Assembly (NCBI GenBank): GCA_942490925.1
Contig: CALNYX010000017.1
Location: 496,001-560,000, forward strand
DNA: 64,000 nt
Direction of reading: 5' to 3'
From: CALNYX01 sp942490925
GTDB taxonomy: Bacteria > Chlamydiota > Chlamydiia > Chlamydiales > JAAKFR01
Position numbers and translations under genes: made by a program. The notes beneath the pieces are model-generated. The model was not told where the DNA came from. It worked only from the letters and a program-made list of their open reading frames with translations, and did no database searches. This document shows positions 24,723-34,273 of the stretch, piece by piece (positions within the stretch are counted from its first letter, which is position 1; the number at the start of each line of letters is the position of its first letter).

Positions 24723-26681
24723 ATGTCACATGCAGATCTCATCACACAGTTTCGGACCCTGTTAGAGAGTGATGAGTCTCAAGCGCTTATTAACCTCACT
24801 AAAGAAGTCTCTCCCGGTGAGCAGAGTGAAGCTCTCTCAAATTTTCTTTTGGTCTGGCTCGCAGAAAATCCCAAGGAGAGCCAACTTCAAATTTTAGCCC
24901 CTTTCCTTATCAAGCTCTCCAATGACGCTCCTGAAATGTTTGCTCATGTCGCGCAGTGCTACTACAATTTTGGAAAACTCTCACGTAAAGGATACTATTT
25001 TCTTCACGCACGCGACTGCATGACACGCGCCGATGGAGTCGATAATCCCTCTCTTTGGGGGAAAATTTTAGTTGCTCTAGGCAGTTATCTCGATGAAGAG
25101 CATTTTTTCCATGAAGCGATGCAGCAATTTGCTCAAGTAAAAGAGCAGAGTGACCAACTTCTTTGGGAATGGGGAGTGACCTGGATGGAATTGAGTACGC
25201 GCTCAGGTGAAATCTCTGATCTCAAACAAGCCCTCTCTCTATTTGCCCAAGTTAAAGTTGGCTCTTCATTGTTCTACTGTGATTATGGACTCTGCTTGGA
25301 GAGACTTGCGAGCTACAGCGGTCTACCACACCATTTAGAAGAGGCGATTATCCTCTATCAGCTGGCAATCACAAAAGATCCGCAGAGTGAAGCATGGACG
25401 CTTTGTGCCCTAGCTCATTCCAAACTTTATGATCTAACACATTCCCAGAAGGACTTTGAGAAGGCTGATCGTATTTTTGAAGAGGCTGTATTAGCCGTGC
25501 CTCACCAATCAAAACTCTGGATAGAGTGGGGCGCGCTCTTTTTGAGCTATGGGTGGAATAAGGCAAGTTTGAAAGAGCTCGAGGTGGCAGCCGAGAGATT
25601 CACCTCGATTAAGACAAGCGAGTGTAATCCGATTGAAGTGACCGCGCTGCTAGGACAAACGCTTGCGACGCTAGGCCTGCTTCTCGAAGACTATCAATTG
25701 ATCCGAGAGGGGAAGAAGCGCGTGCTTGAACAGTTAGCCATCACACCTGATTATCCAAGATTAATTTATGCTTCCGGTGCGGTACATCTCATCGAAGGAC
25801 TCTATTTTTCTGAGCCTCTATCGTTTGCAAGATCTATTGATTTTTTTCAAAAAGAGACTGCTACTCTTCACGCATCTTTTCAGCATGGTCTTTTTCAAGC
25901 CTACTACAGTTGGGGGCAGCATGCGCAAGAACCCAATCTGATTGAAAAAAGCCTCAAACCCGTTGCTACTTTGGCAGAGGCCTATCCCAGCTCTCCATTC
26001 TATCTGACCAACTGGGGGATAGCTCTTTTAGAACTCCACCATTTGACTGGAGAGGAGCAAGATTTAGATGAAGCGCTTGAAAAACTCAAAAGTGCTCTCG
26101 CGATTCGAGACGACCTCGATACGCTTTTCCACTACGCACATGCTTTGACTTTGACTGAAGACAAAGTTAATCAAGAGAAGGCGATTGAGATCCTCCGTAA
26201 GTTACACTTCAGCATGCCTACTGACCTACGGATCCAACTACAGCTTGCGGATACACTGTTGCACTATGGTGAGTTAAACGAAGATGTCGAAAGTCTCCAC
26301 CAGTCAGTTGAGCTCTTTTCATCAGCGACGAAGAGAGATCCACAAAACGAGATGCTTTACTGTCAGCTTGGGGATGCACTGCTCGCTCTAGCGACAGAGA
26401 CACGTGATCCTAATCATCCAGAGAAATGCAATGAGCTTTTTGAAAAGGCAGAAAAAGAGCTTGTTTTTGCCATTCAGCTTGGAAGCTCTGAGGCTCACTA
26501 TCACTTGGCATGCCTCTATTCGATGACTGCCCATCTCGATTTAGCTATGCACCATTTAAAGCGCGCTGAGCATGCACAAAGCTTGCCCCACTTAGAAGAT
26601 GTTGCTCATGATGAGCGCTTGCAATTATTGGCTTCGACAGAAGCCTTTCGCGATTTTTTAACCAGTAGAGAGAGGGGATAA
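24723..26681 (+). CDS. TPR-repeat protein
   Basis: The product is 652 residues. It is built of helical repeats with TPR-like spacing throughout, recognisable by recurring 'LdeAl..l..a' and 'W...G..l' elements, for example 'LKQALSLFAQVK', 'LEEAIILYQLAI' and 'LDEALEKLKSAL'. No signal peptide or membrane segment is seen. TPR proteins are scaffolds; its partners are unknown. The stop is followed after 4 bases by mgtE, so the two genes are probably in one operon. A 7-base stem-loop sits over the start. Confidence 0.85.
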   Translation: MSHADLITQFRTLLESDESQALINLTKEVSPGEQSEALSNFLLVWLAENPKESQLQILAPFLIKLSNDAPEMFAHVAQCYYNFGKLSRKGYYFLHARDCMTRADGVDNPSLWGKILVALGSYLDEEHFFHEAMQQFAQVKEQSDQLLWEWGVTWMELSTRSGEISDLKQALSLFAQVKVGSSLFYCDYGLCLERLASYSGLPHHLEEAIILYQLAITKDPQSEAWTLCALAHSKLYDLTHSQKDFEKADRIFEEAVLAVPHQSKLWIEWGALFLSYGWNKASLKELEVAAERFTSIKTSECNPIEVTALLGQTLATLGLLLEDYQLIREGKKRVLEQLAITPDYPRLIYASGAVHLIEGLYFSEPLSFARSIDFFQKETATLHASFQHGLFQAYYSWGQHAQEPNLIEKSLKPVATLAEAYPSSPFYLTNWGIALLELHHLTGEEQDLDEALEKLKSALAIRDDLDTLFHYAHALTLTEDKVNQEKAIEILRKLHFSMPTDLRIQLQLADTLLHYGELNEDVESLHQSVELFSSATKRDPQNEMLYCQLGDALLALATETRDPNHPEKCNELFEKAEKELVFAIQLGSSEAHYHLACLYSMTAHLDLAMHHLKRAEHAQSLPHLEDVAHDERLQLLASTEAFRDFLTSRERG

Positions 26682-26685
26682 AGAG

Positions 26686-28152
26686 ATGGTTGAGTCTCAA
26701 GAGCCTGAAAAAGAAGAGTATCATGTCACTGCTGGAAACTTGATGGATTCACGCACGAGTCATCTCGATGATGAGCTGAGTGAGAGACTTGAAGAGGCGT
26801 TTCACAAAACGACCTTCAATGTGCACCTCCATGACGTGGCTAAGATTGCGAGTGAGTACAATCCAATTGACTTGGCCTATGCAGCCTCACGCTTGCCGCA
26901 AAATGCGCGCTACGTGCTCTTTGAAAACCTCCCTGAGCTCGAGGCAAAAGTGTCGTTCATCATCAACACCGATAGCGCCACACGCTGGGCTATTTTCCGC
27001 CATCTCAATGATAGTGAGATCAATGAACTAATTAGCATGATGCCCGCCGACGAAGCTGTCTGGGTTCTCGATGATATCCCTGATAGACGCTACAGACGCG
27101 TCCTTGATCTTGCAGACTCTAAGAAAGCGGCTCAAATCCGTGAACTTCAAAAACATAGCCGAAATAGTGCTGGTGGACTCATGACAAATGAGTTCTTTGC
27201 CTTTCCCATGGATACCACCATTGCTGAAGCTGCGAGCTTTATTCGAGATAATCCTGGCATTGACATGACCCGCCGCATCTTTGTCCTCGATCAAAAAGGG
27301 GAGTTGCAAGGAGTTGTCCCAGCTCGCAATCTGATTGTGAATATACCCTCGCTTCCATTGCGCCAGGTGATGCAGCAGATCGATCATAAAATTGCTCCTG
27401 ATGCGACACGTGAAGAGGTTGTCGATATTGTCGAGCGCTACAAGATTCCTGCACTACCGATCGTCGATGAGAATAACTTCCTCGTTGGAGTGATTACCTA
27501 TGAAGATGTCGTTGAAGCGATTGAAGATATTGCTGATGAGACTATCGCGTGGATGGCAGGTACTGCCGAGGATTTAAGCGAGCAAGACCATATTTTCAAA
27601 CGCTTTTTAGCCCGCTCTCCCTGGCTTCTTGTTACCCTCTGTGGAGGCTTGATCAGCGCTTCAATCATGTCCTTTTACCAATCAATCGAAGGGGAGCTAC
27701 TTGCCCTCATCTTCTTCTTTGTCCCTCTCATCAACGGGATGTCTGGGAATGTTGGGATCCAGTGTAGCACCGTGCTCGTACGAAGCATGGCAATTGGAAC
27801 CTTAACTGTTGGAAAACGTGGCGATGTCATGCTCAAAGAGCTCTCTATTGGCCTAATAACCGGCCTAGTGTTTGGATTGCTTTGTGGTGGCTTGATCTAC
27901 CTGCTCAACTCAGCTGGAATCGGAGATTTCCATGGTGGCGCCTTACAGCTTGGTGTGATGGTTTCAGCAGGGGTGTTTAGCGCCTCGCTAACAGCCACTT
28001 TCCTTGGGGTGATGTCACCCTTTTTCTTTGCCCGCATTGGAGTTGATCCAGCGATTGCTTCGGGTCCAATTGTCACAGCCTTTAATGACATCGCCTCAAT
28101 GATTATCTTCTTTGTCATTGCTGGCGTCCTCCACAACCTCTTCTTTATCTAG
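26686..28152 (+). CDS. mgtE: Magnesium transporter MgtE
   Basis: The product is 488 residues, normal for MgtE. The N-domain is a superhelix (about 40-160), followed by two CBS domains (about 165-290; 'PARNLIVNIP', 'ALPIVDENNFLVGVITYEDV'), then five membrane helices (about 315-485), including the 'NGMSGNVGIQ' motif that lines the Mg2+ pore. It is a magnesium channel gated by cytoplasmic Mg2+ binding. It immediately follows the TPR gene. Confidence 0.95.
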   Translation: MVESQEPEKEEYHVTAGNLMDSRTSHLDDELSERLEEAFHKTTFNVHLHDVAKIASEYNPIDLAYAASRLPQNARYVLFENLPELEAKVSFIINTDSATRWAIFRHLNDSEINELISMMPADEAVWVLDDIPDRRYRRVLDLADSKKAAQIRELQKHSRNSAGGLMTNEFFAFPMDTTIAEAASFIRDNPGIDMTRRIFVLDQKGELQGVVPARNLIVNIPSLPLRQVMQQIDHKIAPDATREEVVDIVERYKIPALPIVDENNFLVGVITYEDVVEAIEDIADETIAWMAGTAEDLSEQDHIFKRFLARSPWLLVTLCGGLISASIMSFYQSIEGELLALIFFFVPLINGMSGNVGIQCSTVLVRSMAIGTLTVGKRGDVMLKELSIGLITGLVFGLLCGGLIYLLNSAGIGDFHGGALQLGVMVSAGVFSASLTATFLGVMSPFFFARIGVDPAIASGPIVTAFNDIASMIIFFVIAGVLHNLFFI

Positions 28153-28185
28153 ACCTAAATATCCTTAAAATACTATTCTAGTGCT

Positions 28186-28482
28186 ATGGAAGAGGATGAT
28201 CCAAAATATCAGAAAGCAAAGACACGCGTCCGCAAGATGCGTCATTTCTATACCAATGTAGTGACCTATTTCTTGGTCAACATCATCTTGATTATCGTTA
28301 ATCTGCTCGTTGACCCTGGTGAGCTTTGGTTCTATTGGGTGACGCTCATCTGGGGGATTGTTCTAATCGTCCAAGCTTTCAATATCTTCACGATCCGTGA
28401 CTCTGTCCTTGGCGACGCTTGGGAAAAGAAAAAGATCAACGAGCTCATGGACAAAGACGATAAAAACAAGCCCTCTGAATAG
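28186..28482 (+). CDS. 2TM-domain protein
   Basis: The product is 98 residues. Two hydrophobic helices (about 22-41 and 50-69) lie between a basic N-terminus ('RVRKMRHFYTN') and a charged C-terminus rich in Lys and Asp. The 'FYTNVVTYFLVN' start is characteristic of the 2TM domain family of unknown function. It sits 33 bases after mgtE. Its stop abuts the far end of the interrupted HECT gene on the other strand. Confidence 0.8.
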   Translation: MEEDDPKYQKAKTRVRKMRHFYTNVVTYFLVNIILIIVNLLVDPGELWFYWVTLIWGIVLIVQAFNIFTIRDSVLGDAWEKKKINELMDKDDKNKPSE

Positions 28483-28977
28483 TCACGCAGTGTTATATCC
28501 AGTCGATTCAATTGCATAGTCTAAGCCAGTTAGGAACGTCTCGTGATCGATTTCATTTTTAGGAAGATCTAAAGAGTTAAAACAGGTGTGGATCTCAAAT
28601 GCACCATTTTCACGCTAACCTTGCCTGATCCCGATTTTTACTCCCGTCGCTAAACGCCTATTTCCGGTAATTGATAAGACAAATTTCTCCCTCCAGTCTA
28701 AGTCTGAACCACGTATCTTTTCTTGTAGCCAACCAACTTTGACCTGAAAGGTTTCATCACCATCCTTTATTTGAAGAGCAGCTAAAAGCGCCTCGGTAGT
28801 GCAGGGCTTACCCTGAAACTTCTCGCATAGTTGGTGAGGGTCAGTTAAAGCCGTATCTAAGCCGGAATAAACGTTCTTAGCAGCTTCTAAAACAGGTCTA
28901 ACATAATCTTTGGCAAGAAAGGCATTTGGGAGGAGGTGAAACGTTACGCCAAGATCTGCTTGGAGAGGAGGCGCCAC
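28483..28977 (-). pseudogene. HECT E3 ubiquitin-ligase C-lobe, interrupted by a stop
   Basis: Reading from 28977, a frame of 120 codons ends with TAG at 28615-28617. The same frame continues for 43 codons to TGA 28483-28485. Joined, it matches the end of a HECT ubiquitin ligase: 'WLQEKIRGSDLDWREKFVLSI' region (shown to 20), 'TGNRRLATG', then past the stop 'IHTCFNSLDLP' with the catalytic Cys codon at 28582-28584, and 'ETFLTGLDYAIES'. HECT C-lobes carry ubiquitin as a thioester on that Cys. The N-lobe that binds E2 is missing, and the 5' end overlaps the desaturase gene by 34 bases, so it is also 5'-truncated. As it stands the stop removes the active site. Confidence 0.75.
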
Positions 28978-30050
28978 TGTTTCCAGTCTTGCTTGAAGCT
29001 GAAACGGAGCTCTTTGATCTCAGCCTTAATCTCAGCTTTAACCTCTTTTTCAGCTCCCTTCTCCTTGCGTAACTTCTCACGTAACTCTTTATAGTTAGTG
29101 ATCGTCGCGATCATACGCGCCGAAGTCTCTTGGATGATCTTTTCAAGCTCATCTTTCTTGATGCTGCAAGCATCTGAAAGCTTCTTAAGAAGCAGTGATT
29201 TACGCTTTAGGACAACGCGCTTTTTCACTGTTAAAGCATCAATTGAGCGTAATTCACTCGCCCAACCAAGTTTGCTCAATGTCCAGATCAACCACTTTGT
29301 CGGATCGAAATGGTACCAGCGCACACCATTACGGTAGTCGTTGGCAAAAACGTGGTGGTAGTTGTGGTAACCCTCACCCCATGTCAATACCGAAAGGATG
29401 AAGTTGTTAACTGCTGTCTGCTCTTGGCAGAAGGGACGGTCTCCCCAAGTGTGTGCTAGGGAGTTGATGAACCATGTGAGGTGATGCGAGATAAACATAC
29501 GCAGAACAACAGCAATGACAAAAGCACCAAGGTAGTCGTTTAATGCCCAACCAACTAATGCCCAAACTAAAATATTTGAACCAAACATAAGCGGGGCAAT
29601 GAAACGGTGTTGGAACATCACACGAGGATTTTTTGCTAGATCACTAACGAGTTTCATATCGATAGGATCTTGCTTGTGCATCATCCAACCGAAGTGAGCA
29701 AACCAAAAGCCTTTATTAATCGAGTAGGGGTCTTTATCTGTATCGACATAGGCATGGTGGATACGGTGATCGTTAGACCAGCGCAGCGCACTGCTTTGAA
29801 AAGTGATACAGCCACAGAAAAGAAGGATCGTCTCGATGATAGGAGAAGTTTTATAGGAGCGATGGGAGAAATAGCGGTGATAGCCTGCTGTGATGCTCAA
29901 TCCTGAGATTAAGAGGAGAACACCTGTGATTCCAAGCAGCGCTCCGCTCGGACGAGAGGCCAAAAAATAAAATGGAAGTCCTACTAAAAGAAGAACTTGA
30001 TAAGAAACTAGGAAGGTCGCAGCGACCCAATCAATAGGTTTTTTATTCAT
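28944..30050 (-). CDS. Acyl-CoA/acyl-lipid delta-9 desaturase
   Basis: The product is 368 residues. The three histidine boxes of membrane fatty-acid desaturases are present: HRYFSH (58-63), HRIHH (95-99) and HNYHH (229-233). About four membrane helices surround them. The enzyme introduces a double bond at C9 of saturated acyl chains, with a di-iron centre and a redox partner. A long charged coiled-coil tail (about 285-368) follows the catalytic part. The last 34 bases overlap the HECT remnant. Confidence 0.92.
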   Translation of the reverse strand: MNKKPIDWVAATFLVSYQVLLLVGLPFYFLASRPSGALLGITGVLLLISGLSITAGYHRYFSHRSYKTSPIIETILLFCGCITFQSSALRWSNDHRIHHAYVDTDKDPYSINKGFWFAHFGWMMHKQDPIDMKLVSDLAKNPRVMFQHRFIAPLMFGSNILVWALVGWALNDYLGAFVIAVVLRMFISHHLTWFINSLAHTWGDRPFCQEQTAVNNFILSVLTWGEGYHNYHHVFANDYRNGVRWYHFDPTKWLIWTLSKLGWASELRSIDALTVKKRVVLKRKSLLLKKLSDACSIKKDELEKIIQETSARMIATITNYKELREKLRKEKGAEKEVKAEIKAEIKELRFSFKQDWKQWRLLSKQILA

Positions 30051-30109
30051 AACCAGGATTATAAGTCATTTTGCTATTAAAGATGACTAAAATGTTTTGT
30101 TGACACCTA

Positions 30110-30454
30110 CTAAAAGAGAAGCGGGCTTTGTTCGACTTTGTGTTCATAAGAGCCTGGCCGTACATTCACTACATAACCAGTTTTTTGAAGCTCTTGACCT
30201 TTCATTGCCTTGAGTGCGGCTTCTCTAGTCCCATCATCACAGCAACAGCAACAACAAATCGTTGAAAGAGCTACGACTATACAGCCTAAGCCTTGCTGGA
30301 AACAGGAAGCATTTCTATAGTAGGTAACTTGGCGGTATGCAGAGTCTGTTGGACATTTTATGTTACCCACGACTGCTCTAAAGCCCACTGCTAGCATTTC
30401 TTGATGCTCTGCTTTAGAGTAACGAGCCCCATCTTCTCGATACGCAATTGACAT
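30110..30454 (-). CDS. hypothetical cysteine-run protein
   Basis: The product is 114 residues, unrecognised. A short hydrophobic stretch (about 53-68) ends in six consecutive cysteines followed by two aspartates. The rest is polar. Such a Cys run beside a hydrophobic segment could be palmitoylated in a host or form disulphides in the oxidised outer envelope; both are guesses. An AAGGA site precedes the ATG by 6 bases. Its neighbours are the desaturase downstream and the AsmA-like gene upstream, 282 bases away. Confidence 0.6.
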   Translation of the reverse strand: MSIAYREDGARYSKAEHQEMLAVGFRAVVGNIKCPTDSAYRQVTYYRNASCFQQGLGCIVVALSTICCCCCCDDGTREAALKAMKGQELQKTGYVVNVRPGSYEHKVEQSPLLF

Positions 30455-30736
30455 ATGAATCCTTTTTTTAACTGCCCTCCCTAACTGTTAGTCAAACTCC
30501 CTTTTCTAAAAAAATCGTAGCATGTTTTTGAGTAAACTTAAAGAAATTATTAAGACATTAACAAACTCACTGAGCCTTATAAACTACCGCTTGAGGCGGT
30601 TGAAAAAGTCAAGCGTTCAGCCTTTTTTGAATCTTTTTCCTCCATAAAGAAGCGCCTGTAATAGGGCGAGCGAGCGTACAAGTGAGACAAAAAAGCAGCC
30701 AAAACGGTCAGAAACTCGAGTTATTCAACAACATCA

Positions 30737-33700
30737 CTACCGCTTTCCTTTTCTTTTGGAAGGGGGCGGTGCTTCTTGTGGAATGTAATCGCCAGGCTCG
30801 GAGGAGTATTGAGATTCCCAAGGTAGGGGTGAGGTCGTGGGTGGGGGAGTTGGCTCTTCACCAAAGGCGTCTAGAATTTGTTCGAGAACACCCCCAACAA
30901 TGAAGCCAATGGAACCACCAGCTGATTTAGCGGCAATGATGCCAATGCGTGTGGAGGCTGAACTCCAGTCGAGCTCGACATCAGATGTTTTTCCACGCAT
31001 TTTGACTTGGAACATCTCTTTGCGTGAAAGTCCTCTAATATTGAAGCGTTGTTGCAGGGTTGTGGGAGCGATTCCCATAGTCATACGCACTTTGTCTTTC
31101 ACAAGATCGATTTTACCCCAGAAGGCGAGATGAACGCTGCTTGCAAGTAGAAGATCAAACCGTTTATAGCTGGCATTTCCATCATTTAGTGAGATGAAAA
31201 TGGGTGTGAACCAAGCATCCATCCATTTGTCTTCTGAAATGTCTTGAGCTTTCAAAAAGTCCATCAGGGCTTGAATTTCACCACCGTTGCGCACGCGGAT
31301 TTTCCCAATGTCAAGAATGGCCTTTTCAACGTTCATCTCTTTGAAGACAAAGGGGTCGATGGGAACTGAGAACCCTTGTGGATCGATGTAGAGCTTGAGG
31401 GGATGATCGGAAGTTGCTCCTGTGATGAGTAGGGGGTTAACATCAACTAGTAGTGTCTCGGAGATCTCATCTGTTAGGGTAATTTCTGCATCGACGTAAT
31501 CTCGGAGGAGTATGGCTTTAGGCGTGAGTTGAATGGGAAGCAATGCCTTGAGGTTTGAGGCTTTGATATCGACGGTAACCGGACCTTGCATCTGGGAAAC
31601 TTCGCCTGAGACGCGGGCATTGAGAAGTTCTCCTAAAAGGGCACGAGTCACGGTGCGCGTCTCGTCTTTCATAGGGATAATCCCAGTGAGTTGACGAACA
31701 GGGAGAAGCTCTAGGTTGAGTTCTCCTGAAACCATGAGTTGATCACGGTCGACTTTCCCTCCAGGTGTCCAGAGGTGAAGCAGATCACCTTTGAAAGTAA
31801 ATGCTGACTTTTCTGAAGATGGAACATTAGAGGCGAATAAATCACCATGGATATCGAGTGCGATCGCTTCTGAAAAGTTTTCCCCTTTGATTGAACCTTC
31901 GACATTTTTAACGGTCAAGATTTCTGGGGTGGTTTTACTCATGAAAATCATCGGCCCAATTTTCAGAGAACCAACGATGCCAGATTGGCAAAAGAAGCTG
32001 CTAATGTCTTCTGGCAAGAGTTTAGGGCATTTAAGCTCTGTCATTGTCAACTCAATGGAGCTTGCTGAGCTCAGTGAGAAATCACCCTGTTTATCTGGCC
32101 AGAAAAAGGCAATCAGCTCGCGATAACGCTCGGGAGTCATCTCCCAACGTAAATAGGCAGGCTCTGGCTGATTGATGGTTAATGTGCCATCGATTCCAAC
32201 AGAGAAGTGTGTGGCAAATCCTTCAGCATCTGCTTTGAGTTCGATCTGGGCAAGGTAACCGTCAGGCTCGCCAGGTGTATAACTTCCTTGTGTTTTGGCG
32301 TTGATGATTGGACCTGTTAAAACAGAAAGGGTCATTCCTTCTGGCAAAAAGGGCTCGACGATGGCAACAGGAAAGTGTTGCAGGTTTGCCTTGAAATCGA
32401 CATCAGCATTTTTTAGATCAAGGCGATTATCTCGAACAAAATTATTAGCTATTACTTTAATCTCAGAAGCTTTTGACTCAACTTTATCACCCTCTGCTGT
32501 GATGACTGAAACAATGATTTTTCCTGTACCAACAATTGTATTTTTTGAGCCATCAACACTGATTACAAAATTCCCTTTCTTTAGAGTCGTATCGGGAAAT
32601 GTCTCCTTATAGGGGAGCTGAAGCAGGGTGCCATTAGCTGTCAATTCTACCTGGTCATAGGAAAAAGGTTGCCCTTTCTTGCCAAGTCTACCACGCACAT
32701 CGACATCGAGATAGGGGTTTTGAAGCTTACCTTTGATTGTGGAAAGGGAAAAATTGCGCTCAATAACTGCTGCTTTTCCATTCATTGCAAAGGAGAGTGA
32801 AGGGCCAAAAACGGTGCGCCAGTTTTCTTGCAACATGCGCTCACCTGTCACATGAAAAGAGAGATCTTTGAGTGTTGAACCTTCAATATCACCGGCCATT
32901 TTGGTAATGGATGAATTGATTTCGAAATGGGCATCCGTTTTACCTTTGTTGCATGTTCCAGTCACTTGCATGTTGACTGTCTCACCAAAAAAGGTGTGTA
33001 CTGCATCTGCCTCGTCAAAGACAAGTTCGAGCAGTGTGAAAGGGAATCCTTCTGTTGTTAAACCAAAACAGATTCCTTCATTATCTCCCAACTGGGCAGA
33101 AAGTGTAATCTTAGAATCTTCTTTTCCTTGCACATGGCCTGTTGCGCAAATATCAATGACTTTGTCTTTGGCGATAATCATCGCCTCAAAATCATTAAGT
33201 GAATAGGGGCCTGCTTCTTTATGATTCACCTCGGCGCGTTCTAAATGGGCTTGGGCATGAAGGCGTGAATAGGTGAAACAGAGTTTTTTGCAGTCGATAG
33301 GGAAAATACCCTCTTGCACAGTGATCTTTAAATCTGTCTTATTAGCCAGTTGCCATGTTTTACGTTGCTCAACCCCAATCATTTCGTAGAAGGTAGTTGG
33401 CGTAAAAGTATAAGTAAGTGCACTTTGAGGGCTGAGAATAAATTCTTGGTCAACGATCTCGCCTTCGATCACTCCATTGACATTAGTGCTCGAAAGATTG
33501 GCACTTAAGTAGTAGTTCTCTTCATGCTTAGTCGTTTCAATCTTACAGTCAATGGTCTCACCAATGGCTGTGGTGTAAAAGCTCTCATCTCTCAGTTGAT
33601 CAAAAATAGCGACAGGGAAGTTATTGATTTGTGCGAGGATATGGGTTTGAGGACAGATTGTTCCACTGGCTAGAATCTCGCCTGTAATTTCTCCTTGTTT

Positions 33701-34273
33701 TGTCTCAGCACGCAAGTGAAAAAGAGCCTTATCTGGCTGATAGTCTAGCTGCATATTATTGATGCTCACTTGTTTTACACGAGGTGAGGCAAAAAGGATC
33801 TCTCCATCACTGATGTTGACCGCTGCTGTAAAAAGGGGCCACTGAGTTGGTTTTTTTGTATGGTCACTCTTAGGCTTGCTCGATTTCTTTTTGAGGGTCT
33901 TTTCGATATTAAGCTCTCCCTCTTCTTCTTTTACTAGGTAGAGATAGGGTGCTTTAAGAAGGGTCTGACCCAGCCGTCTGGGATGAAAGATGAGGCTAAA
34001 TAGATTGGTGTCTGTTTCAAAAGCTTGAAAACGAGCAATCTCCTTGCTCTTTTCATCTTTGAGTGCAAAACCATTGACCGTCTGAGGGCCAAACCAACTC
34101 AGATGAATCTGCTCTGCGACAACTTCACCTGTGATTCGTTGATTAACCTGCTTAGTCAGCCACTCATTTCCCATTTTTGATGAGAGAAGAAAGGGAGCAA
34201 ATCCCACAAAAATCAGAGAAGCAACAAACAGCGCTAAAAAGGTATAAAGGGTAATTTTAAGCCACTTCATCAA
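30737..34273 (-). CDS. AsmA/TamB-like large envelope protein
   Basis: The product is 1178 residues with a single N-terminal signal anchor (about 6-30) and a long beta-strand-rich body in the periplasm. This plan, and the opening 'WLTKQVNQRITGEVVAEQI', resembles AsmA and related bridge proteins that move phospholipids or help build the outer membrane. The last 45 residues are proline-rich and basic, ending KRKGKR. It overlaps the upstream YihY gene by 4 bases. The family assignment rests on architecture and a short N-terminal match. Confidence 0.7.
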   Translation of the reverse strand: MMKWLKITLYTFLALFVASLIFVGFAPFLLSSKMGNEWLTKQVNQRITGEVVAEQIHLSWFGPQTVNGFALKDEKSKEIARFQAFETDTNLFSLIFHPRRLGQTLLKAPYLYLVKEEEGELNIEKTLKKKSSKPKSDHTKKPTQWPLFTAAVNISDGEILFASPRVKQVSINNMQLDYQPDKALFHLRAETKQGEITGEILASGTICPQTHILAQINNFPVAIFDQLRDESFYTTAIGETIDCKIETTKHEENYYLSANLSSTNVNGVIEGEIVDQEFILSPQSALTYTFTPTTFYEMIGVEQRKTWQLANKTDLKITVQEGIFPIDCKKLCFTYSRLHAQAHLERAEVNHKEAGPYSLNDFEAMIIAKDKVIDICATGHVQGKEDSKITLSAQLGDNEGICFGLTTEGFPFTLLELVFDEADAVHTFFGETVNMQVTGTCNKGKTDAHFEINSSITKMAGDIEGSTLKDLSFHVTGERMLQENWRTVFGPSLSFAMNGKAAVIERNFSLSTIKGKLQNPYLDVDVRGRLGKKGQPFSYDQVELTANGTLLQLPYKETFPDTTLKKGNFVISVDGSKNTIVGTGKIIVSVITAEGDKVESKASEIKVIANNFVRDNRLDLKNADVDFKANLQHFPVAIVEPFLPEGMTLSVLTGPIINAKTQGSYTPGEPDGYLAQIELKADAEGFATHFSVGIDGTLTINQPEPAYLRWEMTPERYRELIAFFWPDKQGDFSLSSASSIELTMTELKCPKLLPEDISSFFCQSGIVGSLKIGPMIFMSKTTPEILTVKNVEGSIKGENFSEAIALDIHGDLFASNVPSSEKSAFTFKGDLLHLWTPGGKVDRDQLMVSGELNLELLPVRQLTGIIPMKDETRTVTRALLGELLNARVSGEVSQMQGPVTVDIKASNLKALLPIQLTPKAILLRDYVDAEITLTDEISETLLVDVNPLLITGATSDHPLKLYIDPQGFSVPIDPFVFKEMNVEKAILDIGKIRVRNGGEIQALMDFLKAQDISEDKWMDAWFTPIFISLNDGNASYKRFDLLLASSVHLAFWGKIDLVKDKVRMTMGIAPTTLQQRFNIRGLSRKEMFQVKMRGKTSDVELDWSSASTRIGIIAAKSAGGSIGFIVGGVLEQILDAFGEEPTPPPTTSPLPWESQYSSEPGDYIPQEAPPPSKRKGKR

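Noticed and set aside
28615..28617. TAG decoded as an amino acid (recoding) in the HECT gene
   Set aside because: No recoding machinery is known for chlamydiae, and the gene is also truncated at its 5' end, so decay is simpler.
30586..30600. Terminator at ACCGC-TTGAG-GCGGT
   Set aside because: The hairpin is short and neither strand has a T-run after it.
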